Source of the DNA: Spirochaetota bacterium
GTDB lineage: Bacteria; Spirochaetota; UBA4802; UB4802
Length of the DNA stretch: 10,901 nt
Assembly (NCBI GenBank): GCA_029548025.1
Contig: JAKPOE010000160.1
Span: 1 to 10,901 of the forward strand
Direction: 5' to 3'
In this document: positions 5,782 through 10,901 of the stretch, in pieces
Position numbering within the stretch: the first letter of the stretch is position 1
Layout of the letters: each line of letters starts with the position of its first letter
Position numbers and translations under genes: made by a program
Notes under the pieces: model-generated
What the model saw: only the letters and a program-made list of their open reading frames with translations
The model's database searches: none
What the model was told of the DNA's origin: nothing

Positions 5782-6603
5782 TTATGGTAAAATATGTTGA
5801 TTTGTTTTAGGTAAAGCACTTTGTTTTTGTTTACAAAATGCTTCTATTTGAGCTAAATATTTTGAGTTTTTACCCCTATCTATATATTCAGGCTTTTTTA
5901 GCATTTCTTCAAATTTGATGATGGTATAGTATGGATAGCTGTCGATTAAATGGTTTACGGCAAAAAGTGGAACGCCGGTAGGATCTGCATGAATAATATA
6001 AAAGCATTTTACCTTTTCCCTTTGCAATATGTGAGCTATCATATATGCTGAAACTTCATACATCCTGACAAATCCTTCAACTTGTGGGACATATTGTTCG
6101 CTTTCAGGTGGAAGTAACCCATAGCATAATACTTCAAATCTTCCATAGTCCCAATCTTTTGTAACCTGTGTCCGTACCACCCCATCCCTTGGCTTTAAAG
6201 GCCATGGCATGGCCGTGGCGTTGTGTATTATCATATCTTCATCATTGAATATTTTTATTGTTTCTGCTATGAAGCACTTATACATAAATTCTTTATAGGC
6301 AGGTACATCACGCACAAGCTGTTCAACTACCTCAGGCTTTACATACATGATTTTTTCTGCTTTTACCTGCACAATACCAGATGGCAACTTCCTTGTGTAC
6401 AATAAAACATCATCTTTCTTTTTTAATAATTTCCAATCAGGGGCATATTCAATCCATTTGCTTTTTATATCATTACTGGCACATTCAGTCCAATCCTCAT
6501 GTAGGCAGGTTATTTGATTTTGGCTGGATACAGCCGAATCATAGACGGGAATACATACAACTATTACAAAAAGTGGTATATACCATTTTAAGCATGTATG
6601 CAT
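5782..6603 (-). CDS. Exported START/SRPBCC-type lipid-binding domain protein
   Basis: The 273-residue product starts with a hydrophobic signal (MHTCLKWYIPLFVIVVCIPVYDSA, cleavage probably near residue 24). It then carries a START-like domain from about 55 to 240. Visible family marks are DWKLLKKKDDVLLYTRKLP (56-74), AMPWPLKPRDGVV (131-143), with the WPLxxRD pattern, and YIIHADPTGVPLFAVNHL (202-219), matching the DPxGxxPxxxVN segment near the C-terminal helix. START domains form a helix-grip cavity for a lipid or other hydrophobic ligand. In bacteria most exported members are uncharacterised. Conserved Cys33 and Cys41 in the linker could pair after export. It is first in a probable operon with the 55-codon ORF and the DUF362 gene. 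The start at 6603 is supported by a G-rich ribosome site and by the promoter just upstream, which rules out longer forms. Confidence 0.75.
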   Translation of the reverse strand: MHTCLKWYIPLFVIVVCIPVYDSAVSSQNQITCLHEDWTECASNDIKSKWIEYAPDWKLLKKKDDVLLYTRKLPSGIVQVKAEKIMYVKPEVVEQLVRDVPAYKEFMYKCFIAETIKIFNDEDMIIHNATAMPWPLKPRDGVVRTQVTKDWDYGRFEVLCYGLLPPESEQYVPQVEGFVRMYEVSAYMIAHILQREKVKCFYIIHADPTGVPLFAVNHLIDSYPYYTIIKFEEMLKKPEYIDRGKNSKYLAQIEAFCKQKQSALPKTNQHILP

Positions 6604-6609
6604 TGCAAA

Positions 6610-6614
6610 CCCCC
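6610..6614 (-). promoter_or_regulatory. G-rich ribosome binding site of the START-like gene
   Basis: GGGGG, read on the minus strand, sits 6 nt before ATG 6603. It is an imperfect Shine-Dalgarno, but the only one near an in-frame ATG in this region. Confidence 0.5.
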
Positions 6615-6633
6615 ATAATACAAAATTGCTATT

Positions 6634-6662
6634 ATAATACATGATAAGAAATCTCTTGTCAT
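6634..6662 (-). promoter_or_regulatory. Sigma-70-type promoter of the START/DUF362 run
   Basis: Read on the minus strand: ATGACA (6662-6657), 17-nt spacer, TATTAT (6639-6634). Each box matches the consensus at 5 of 6 positions. Transcription would start near 6627, about 24 nt before the start codon. Confidence 0.5.
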
Positions 6663-6768
6663 GTAAAAAGTAGAGGTTGCTAAATTTGTCCAATCATTAA
6701 AGTATATTATTTCCTATAGTTGCTTGGTTTTGATTGTGTAAATTTTTTAAATGTTCTGTTAAATGTCT

Positions 6769-6957
6769 TTAGATTTTCAAATCCCACTGCCATGGCAATA
6801 CACTATACTCATCCGGGCAATCTATTTTTTGTACTGCACTTTCATCAATGTCATAGTTGTCGCAACCCGATAATGCAATGCTGCCGGCAGTAAGAGTTAC
6901 AATAACTAAAATAACATACAGTGTTTTAAATGATGCGGTAATGCCGTTCATTTTCAT
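6769..6957 (-). CDS. Very small lipoprotein (hypothetical)
   Basis: The 62-residue product has a basic start (MKMNGITASFK), a hydrophobic core (LYVILVIVTLTAGSI) and the lipobox LSGC, giving a lipidated Cys32. The mature peptide would be only 31 residues, acidic (CDNYDIDESAVQK), with a second Cys47 and a Trp-rich tail (LPWQWDLKI). It would be anchored to the inner or outer membrane facing the periplasm. Asp33 after the Cys would signal inner-membrane retention under the E. coli +2 rule, which may not apply here. No clear Shine-Dalgarno precedes ATG 6957 or the alternative ATG 6951, but a well-spaced promoter lies upstream. I do not recognise a family. A truncated longer lipoprotein is possible. 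Confidence 0.5.
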   Translation of the reverse strand: MKMNGITASFKTLYVILVIVTLTAGSIALSGCDNYDIDESAVQKIDCPDEYSVLPWQWDLKI

Positions 6958-6989
6958 GGTATGCAGCAGTACAGGTATTGATGAAAAGC

Positions 6990-7019
6990 AATATAGTATT
7001 ATTTTATATAAGCTGTCAA
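6990..7019 (-). promoter_or_regulatory. Promoter of the small lipoprotein gene
   Basis: Minus strand: perfect TTGACA (7019-7014), 18-nt spacer, TATATT (6995-6990). The expected start of transcription is near 6983, giving a leader of about 26 nt. This is the best argument that the small lipoprotein is a real gene. Confidence 0.5.
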
Positions 7020-7181
7020 TTGCTATTATATCTTAATACTAAAAATACTGGTATAACAAAAGTAAATGCTTTCAATAGCAGTCGTCATCTCCCCATCCAT
7101 TGGGGGGGATGATGGACCATCAAAAATTTCCACGGTAGTTATAATAACTATATCTTCTTTATTACAAAGTAATAATCTTTA

Positions 7182-7210
7182 TTGACATTAATTATCAGTA
7201 CTCTTACAAT
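7182..7210 (+). promoter_or_regulatory. Near-consensus sigma-70 promoter of the MFS gene
   Basis: TTGACA (7182-7187), exactly 17 nt, TACAAT (7205-7210). This is the strongest promoter in the window by consensus. Transcription would start near 7217, shortly before the ribosome site GGAGG at 7226-7230. Confidence 0.7.
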
Positions 7211-7237
7211 CATTGGCATATTGCTGGAGGATACACA

Positions 7238-8479
7238 ATGAAAGCACGAATAAGCATCTCCCTTTTTCTTCTTGGTTTAGGCGGGCAGATAGCATGGGCT
7301 ATTGAAAATCAATTTTTTAATACCTTTTTATATGACAGAATAATCCCTGACCCTAAGTATGTTTCCATCATGGTGGCGCTTTCTGCAGTCACAGCAACGG
7401 TTACTGCCATTATCATGGGGGCGTTCTCTGATTCAATTGGCAAACGCAAGCCATTTCTTCTGTATGGATATTTAGCATGGAGTGTCTCTATATGGGTAAT
7501 ACCAATGGCGGAATGGATCAAGCCGGTAATCGTCGCTGCATGGATGGTCATCATCCTTGATTCAGTTATGACATTTTTTGGTTCAACATCGTATGATGCA
7601 GTATACAATGCCTATTTAACCGATGTAACTACCGATGCCAACCGCGGGAAAGCTCAAGGGTTACTATCGCTTGCAACATGGATTGCGCTTTTACTTGTTT
7701 ATGGCGCATCAGGGCAAATTGTAGAATCAATGGGATACTTTTTCTTCTTTGGTGCAGCCGGTGCGCTGGTATTACTATCAGGTGTTATAGGCGGCATTGC
7801 AGCAGTGGAGCCACAAAGGGCGATAGTTACCGATAGTAAGTCTATCGTAAAAAGAATAAGGGGAAGCTTAAATATGCAAGCACTGCGGCACAATAAAAAT
7901 CTTTTGTATGTGTTGCTTGCTATAGGATTCTGGGGGATGGCATTCAATGTTTTTTTCCCATACCTATTGATTTACCTGAAACATTTTTTGAAAATTGATA
8001 TTGCTACGTCATCGGTTATTATAGCAGTATCTATCTTTATTGGCGGAATAGCAGCTTCCATCCCTGCCGGCATTATTGCTGATAAAATAGGGCGTAAACC
8101 TGTTGCTATTTTTGCTGTGATATTAATTTCATTTTCGCTTATTGCATTTTCGTATGCTCGTTTACCGATAGCTATCGGCATATTAGCAACCTTATGGATA
8201 ATTGCTCAGACAATATGGACAGTTGCTACAGGAGCATGGAGTAAAGATTTATTCCCTGAAGAGAGGCGAGGTGAGTTTGCAGGATATTTTACATTGTTCT
8301 ATGTTGCATTTACAATGATACCTGGTCCGCTCATTGGGGCGATAGTTGCTGACAGATGGGGTATACGGGCAACCATTGATGGCAAACCAGGTATTATTCC
8401 AACACCTGAGATATTTGTTGTATCTGCTGTGCTCATTTTAATTACTATTATCCCGCTGTTATTTGCACAAGAACAATAG
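7238..8479 (+). CDS. MFS transporter, SLC45/sugar-type
   Basis: The 413-residue protein has the hydrophobicity of a 12-helix major facilitator. The loop 2-3 signature GAFSDSIGKRKPF (61-73) and its repeat in the second half, GIIADKIGRKPV (278-289), are both present. A polar central loop (about 190-220) divides the halves. The opening LLGLGGQIAWAIENQFFNTF and the late GAWSKDLFPEERRGEFAGYF (332-351) recall the SLC45/GPH-like branch of MFS proteins, often proton- or sodium-coupled sugar or glycoside carriers, but the substrate cannot be read from sequence. It is an inner-membrane protein. ATG 7238 has GGAGG 7 nt upstream. It is transcribed alone from a strong promoter and converges with the SCP2-like gene, leaving only 11 nt between the two stop codons. 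Confidence 0.85.
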   Translation: MKARISISLFLLGLGGQIAWAIENQFFNTFLYDRIIPDPKYVSIMVALSAVTATVTAIIMGAFSDSIGKRKPFLLYGYLAWSVSIWVIPMAEWIKPVIVAAWMVIILDSVMTFFGSTSYDAVYNAYLTDVTTDANRGKAQGLLSLATWIALLLVYGASGQIVESMGYFFFFGAAGALVLLSGVIGGIAAVEPQRAIVTDSKSIVKRIRGSLNMQALRHNKNLLYVLLAIGFWGMAFNVFFPYLLIYLKHFLKIDIATSSVIIAVSIFIGGIAASIPAGIIADKIGRKPVAIFAVILISFSLIAFSYARLPIAIGILATLWIIAQTIWTVATGAWSKDLFPEERRGEFAGYFTLFYVAFTMIPGPLIGAIVADRWGIRATIDGKPGIIPTPEIFVVSAVLILITIIPLLFAQEQ

Positions 8480-8490
8480 TAGTAATTGTG

Positions 8491-9114
8491 CTATTGGGTA
8501 TTTTTGATATATTTTTCAATAGCATCAATGTCATCTTGTGACAGAGCGCACGGTGCTTTGTAATCTGCATTGATTTGTTTTGCTGCTTTGCCAACTACCT
8601 TCCAGAATATTCCAAAATTGTCAATATTTGCTCTGGCAACAAACATAGGTCCTCTGAATCCTTTCATGATGCCCGGCATCTGCATATACCCCCACATCCC
8701 CGAAGCAAATTTATACCATTGAACAGTGGTTGGTGCAAAAGCCCACTCTGCGGTTTTATACTCTTCAATTAACGCACCACCGTATGTGCATATTGCCCTG
8801 CCATCCTTATTTTCAATGGTAAGTTGAACTTTTGGCATTGAATCGCAGTCTCTTCGTGACATCGCAAAAACCTGTTTGTTTCTAACCTGACCGGTGTATT
8901 TATTTTTTGTCAAAATCCAGTCATTACCACCAACTGCCTTTGTGCCCAATTTTTGGGTCAGCTCACTTCTGTTCCATTCGTCACAGACAAATTTTGTAAA
9001 TTCAGGACTTAAAAAAACGATAGAATTGCTCTGAGCATGGGTCAATGATACATTGAAGTAAAGAGCAATCGTAAAAAGGGTAACAACTGCTAAAATGAAA
9101 ATAAATTTTTTCAT
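8491..9114 (-). CDS. Secreted SCP2-like (sterol-carrier-type) protein
   Basis: The 207-residue product has a signal peptide (MKKFIFILAVVTLFTIALYFNVSLTHA, cleavage after Ala27 before QSN). The mature part contains FVCDEWNRSELTQKLG (42-57), a beta-rich middle with QLTIENKDGRAICTYGG (97-113), then WAFAPTTVQWYKFASGMWGYMQMPGIMKGFRGPMFVARANIDNFGIFWKVVG. The Asn/Ser-rich start, the DGRA turn and the amphipathic Gly/Met-rich stretch are like SCP2-type lipid-binding domains, but I rate that as probable only. Four cysteines (44, 90, 109, 189) in an exported protein suggest disulfides. ATG 9114 is preferred over the in-frame GTG at 9123, because GAGGTG lies 6 nt before the ATG and overlaps the GTG. It has its own promoter. 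Confidence 0.62.
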   Translation of the reverse strand: MKKFIFILAVVTLFTIALYFNVSLTHAQSNSIVFLSPEFTKFVCDEWNRSELTQKLGTKAVGGNDWILTKNKYTGQVRNKQVFAMSRRDCDSMPKVQLTIENKDGRAICTYGGALIEEYKTAEWAFAPTTVQWYKFASGMWGYMQMPGIMKGFRGPMFVARANIDNFGIFWKVVGKAAKQINADYKAPCALSQDDIDAIEKYIKNTQ

Positions 9115-9120
9115 GGGTAT

Positions 9121-9126
9121 CACCTC
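9121..9126 (-). promoter_or_regulatory. Ribosome binding site of the SCP2-like gene
   Basis: GAGGTG on the minus strand, 6 nt before ATG 9114. It is preceded in the leader by a run of nine U residues (A9 on the plus strand, 9129-9137). Confidence 0.65.
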
Positions 9127-9151
9127 GTAAAAAAAAATTGTAATGGTATGA

Positions 9152-9182
9152 ATTATAAGATATTCAGATATTAAAATGTCAA
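9152..9182 (-). promoter_or_regulatory. Promoter of the SCP2-like gene
   Basis: Minus strand: perfect TTGACA (9182-9177), then TATAAT (9157-9152) with a 19-nt spacer, or TTATAA with 18 nt. The spacing is slightly long, but both boxes are strong. Confidence 0.48.
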
Positions 9183-9433
9183 TAAAATTATAAAATAATA
9201 ATATACTATATATATAAAATATTAGAAAGCAGTAATGTTGTGTACGATAGTTACTATCTATTATAATACGCTATTAATTTTTATATTTGATTTGACATGG
9301 TTGGTTGAATACGATTACATATTCAAACTGAGGCAGACAGTACGGCATGTAGCAATGCATCCAGAAGGCAACACAGTGTAATGTTTTTAAAAAGTCATAC
9401 TGAATTCATTTAAGAATCTAACGTTACACATTT
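9183..9433. other. AT-rich intergenic stretch without a gene
   Basis: Between the SCP2-like promoter and the repeat before the FecR-OmpA gene there is very AT-rich DNA (9183-9230 is almost only A and T), then mixed sequence. TTGACA at 9292-9297 could be a -35 for the gene downstream, but the -10 options 17-18 nt on (TTACAT, TACATA) are poor. TATAAT at 9262-9267 has only a weak TTGTGT partner. I see no RNA gene or credible ORF. Confidence 0.5.
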
Positions 9434-9460
9434 GGATTCCGTGTCAAGCCCGGAATGACA
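9434..9460. repeat. Short palindromic dispersed repeat (copy 2)
   Basis: ATTCCG (9436-9441) and CGGAAT (9451-9456) are inverted, followed by GACA. It has the same layout and length as the unit at 331-357 but diverged in the loop (GTGTCAAGC against GATCAGGT), so the stem is shorter. It lies 34 nt upstream of the FecR-OmpA start and could form a hairpin in its leader. Confidence 0.6.
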
Positions 9461-9493
9461 TTGATGAGATAATCATATTTTAGGGAGGCTGTC

Positions 9494-10618
9494 ATGAAAC
9501 GGTTTATCATGTATAGTATTACTGGAATTATTCTTGTGATTGCAGGAAGTATATCATATCTCATAATAACAGAGTATATATTAATTCGTTTTCCCGTGCT
9601 GGTACAAACAAATCCTAAAATCACATTTATAATAGGAGATTCATATTTTCGTGAAGATGAAAAGGCGCAGTGGAAGATAGCAGTTGTTGGTCAAACATTG
9701 TATAAAGGTTACTGGGTAAAGACTGACCCCGATTCAAGAATGGATATTCGTTTCCATGATAACACCGCAATACAGCTATCAGAAAGTTCAGAGATGGCTA
9801 TCGATTCATTAACAGTAAAGAAATTAGGATTACAGATACATACAGGATCTATGTATGGTAAGTTTGATAAGTTGTTTAAAGAACATGATCTTCATGTAAA
9901 AACTCCAACTGCATTTGCTGCAATACGGGGAACTGATTTAGGTTTTATGGTTGTTCCAGAATCTGTTGAAAATGATAGTCTTATGGGACAACAAAAAAAA
10001 TCTGCATATAACAAGGGCAAGAATAAAGGGCAAACGGTAAAAACAAAAGGTGCTGAGCAAAATCTTGATTCAGGTGAAGCAGCATTGCAAACGCTGGTTT
10101 ATTCGCTTTCGGGGATTACCGAAATATATAATCCAATATTTGATGATCAGAAGGTTCTGCTGTCATATCGCAATAAAGTCATCATAGGTGAAGAGAGCAC
10201 ACCAACAAATCCAGAGGAGTTGAGTGAGGATGAGATCAAAACGTTACAGGAAAAACTAAACTCAATCCATTTTGATGAAGTATTGTTAATTACTGATAAA
10301 ATAACATTTAATTTTGGCAGCGCAGAAATACTGCCCTCATCATATCCTGAATTGGAAAAAATAGCGGAAATTTTAAAACAGAAAAAGGTTCGCGTCAGGA
10401 TTGAAGGACATACCGATGACCAGGGAGATGCAGCATTTAACCAGCAGCTATCGGAACAAAGGGCTGAGGAAATAAAAAATTATCTGATTGGCAAGGGGCT
10501 CGATCCCGAGCGTTTTGAAACAGTAGGGTATGGTGAATCAAAACCAATAGCTGACAATAAGAAAGAGGCGGGAAGGTCGCAAAATAGACGAGTTGAGTTC
10601 CTTATCATAGAAAAATAA
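9494..10618 (+). CDS. FecR domain - OmpA C-terminal domain fusion with N-terminal membrane anchor
   Basis: The 374-residue protein has one hydrophobic segment (about 7-27) that looks more like an uncleaved anchor than a signal peptide. A FecR-type domain follows: AVVGQTLYKGYWVKTDPDSRMDIRFHDNTAIQLSESSEM (63-101), then VKTPTAFAAIRGTDLGF (135-151), resuming at LVYSLSGITEIYN (201-213). A lysine-rich, low-complexity insert (about 157-193, QQKKSAYNKGKNKGQTVKTKG) splits it. The C-terminal OmpA/MotB domain (about 262-374) has TFNFGSAEILPSS, IEGHTDDQGDAAFNQQLSEQRAEEI (303-327), TVGYGESKPIADN and SQNRRVEF (362-369), the residues that bind peptidoglycan diaminopimelate. It should sit in the periplasm and grip the cell wall. 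FecR-OmpA fusions are known in spirochaetes, with no clear function. Start ATG 9494 has GGGAGG 5 nt upstream. Confidence 0.85.
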   Translation: MKRFIMYSITGIILVIAGSISYLIITEYILIRFPVLVQTNPKITFIIGDSYFREDEKAQWKIAVVGQTLYKGYWVKTDPDSRMDIRFHDNTAIQLSESSEMAIDSLTVKKLGLQIHTGSMYGKFDKLFKEHDLHVKTPTAFAAIRGTDLGFMVVPESVENDSLMGQQKKSAYNKGKNKGQTVKTKGAEQNLDSGEAALQTLVYSLSGITEIYNPIFDDQKVLLSYRNKVIIGEESTPTNPEELSEDEIKTLQEKLNSIHFDEVLLITDKITFNFGSAEILPSSYPELEKIAEILKQKKVRVRIEGHTDDQGDAAFNQQLSEQRAEEIKNYLIGKGLDPERFETVGYGESKPIADNKKEAGRSQNRRVEFLIIEK

Positions 10619-10619
10619 A

Positions 10620-10657
10620 AAGGTGTGCTCAATTTTTATTTGACAACAACACACCTT
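10620..10657 (+). terminator. Hairpin after the FecR-OmpA gene
   Basis: AAGGTGTG (10620-10627) pairs perfectly with CACACCTT (10650-10657) around a 22-nt loop that contains a T5 run. No T run follows, so it is a poor intrinsic terminator. Its right arm overlaps a second possible hairpin that reaches into the tRNA gene downstream. Confidence 0.3.
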
Positions 10658-10667
10658 CCAATAGTGT
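10640..10667 (+). promoter_or_regulatory. Possible promoter of the serine tRNA pair
   Basis: A perfect TTGACA (10640-10645) is followed after 16 nt by TAGTGT (10662-10667), a weak -10. Transcription would begin almost at the tRNA 5' end (10675). If it is not used, the tRNAs depend on read-through from the FecR-OmpA gene. Confidence 0.3.
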
Positions 10668-10674
10668 TGCTATC

Positions 10675-10757
10675 GGAAGGTTGTCCGAGTGGTCTATGGA
10701 GGCGGTCTTGAAAACCGTTGGGTGAAAGCCCCGGGGGTTCGAATCCCTCACCTTCCG
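10675..10757 (+). tRNA. tRNA-Ser(UGA)
   Basis: A full class II cloverleaf. Acceptor stem GGAAGGT (10675-10681) pairs with ACCTTCC (10750-10756), with discriminator G 10757. The D stem is TCC/GGA. The anticodon stem GCGGT/ACCGT holds loop CTTGAAA with anticodon TGA at 10709-10711. There is a long variable arm (TGGG...CCC) and T loop TTCGAAT. It reads UCA and UCG/UCU-type codons by wobble. CCA is not encoded (AAA follows). At 83 nt it is a little short for a serine tRNA. Confidence 0.95.
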
Positions 10758-10763
10758 AAAAAC

Positions 10764-10850
10764 GGAGAGATGCCCGAGAGGCCGAAGGGGACGGTTTGCT
10801 AAACCGTTGTACTGGAAACGGTACCGAGGGTTCGAATCCCTCTCTCTCCG
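10764..10850 (+). tRNA. tRNA-Ser(GCU)
   Basis: Acceptor GGAGAGA (10764-10770) pairs with TCTCTCC (10843-10849), with discriminator G 10850. The D arm is CCCGAGAGG...GGGG. The anticodon stem ACGGT/ACCGT holds anticodon GCT at 10798-10800. The long variable arm TACTGGAAACGGTA is typical of serine tRNAs, and the T arm is GAGGG-TTCGAAT-CCCTC. It decodes AGC and AGU. It lies 6 nt after the previous tRNA, so both come from one transcript. CCA is not encoded. Confidence 0.95.
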
Positions 10851-10901
10851 AATGGGGAAATTACACTATTACAGCTTACAGATAGCCAAGTACAGTAAAA
10901 A

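Noticed and set aside
4270..6603. Idea that this is a defence or secretion island
   Set aside because: No nuclease, ATPase, phage or toxin motif is visible in any frame. The genes are envelope or metabolic in character.
6381..6644. 87-codon plus-strand frame antisense to the START-like gene
   Set aside because: It overlaps the signal peptide and promoter of the real gene. The composition is not protein-like.
7084..7113. C-run and G-run (TCTCCCC...GGGGGGGAT) suggesting a hairpin before the MFS promoter
   Set aside because: Pairing is imperfect with bulges, no T run follows, and it could only end an unidentified transcript. It is noted but not called.
8474..8496. CAATAG/CTATTG inverted repeat spanning both stop codons of the MFS and SCP2-like genes
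   Set aside because: A 6-bp AT-rich stem with an 11-nt loop and no T runs is too weak to call a bidirectional terminator.

Overview
The window is AT-rich DNA (roughly 35-40% GC by eye) from a motile diderm bacterium. The diderm call rests on a chemoreceptor tail, a probable outer-membrane beta-barrel, a small lipoprotein, exported lipid-binding-type proteins and a FecR-OmpA fusion. I lean weakly towards Spirochaetota because of the FecR-OmpA fusion and the general gene style, but the sequence contains no taxonomic marker that settles it. Several genes have near-consensus sigma-70-type promoters (TTGACA or one mismatch, 17-19 nt spacer, TATAAT-like box). Most starts are fixed by clear GGAGG-like ribosome binding sites.

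Layout. 1-214: end of a methyl-accepting chemotaxis protein. 215-526: non-coding, filled with dispersed palindromic repeats. 527-2466: two plus-strand genes 14 nt apart, a YchF-like protein with eroded nucleotide-binding motifs and a short MutY-like DNA glycosylase lacking the iron-sulfur cluster and the 8-oxoG-recognition domain. 2561-3364: exported beta-barrel protein, followed by a perfect 16-bp hairpin. 3515-4288: degenerate class I methyltransferase-like protein, whose end overlaps the convergent DUF362 gene by 19 nt. 6603-4270 (minus): a compact probable operon of a START-like lipid-binding protein, a 55-codon ORF and a DUF362 protein with an unusual C-terminal cysteine set. 6957-6769 (minus): tiny lipoprotein with its own promoter. 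7238-8479: MFS transporter with a strong promoter. 9114-8491 (minus): secreted SCP2-like protein, convergent with the MFS gene. 9494-10618: FecR-OmpA fusion with an N-terminal membrane anchor. 10675-10850: tandem tRNA-Ser(UGA) and tRNA-Ser(GCU).

How the genes may fit together. The left part is housekeeping-like: a translation-factor-like paralogue and DNA repair. The middle and right parts lean to the cell envelope: beta-barrel, START-like and SCP2-like exported proteins, lipoprotein, transporter and a peptidoglycan-binding protein. Handling of a lipid or other hydrophobic ligand is a reasonable but unproven theme. I see no mobile-element genes, CRISPR array, phage genes or recognisable defence system. 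The most unusual features are family members that have lost their usual catalytic or cofactor motifs, and a set of mutually exclusive hairpins just before the first serine tRNA.
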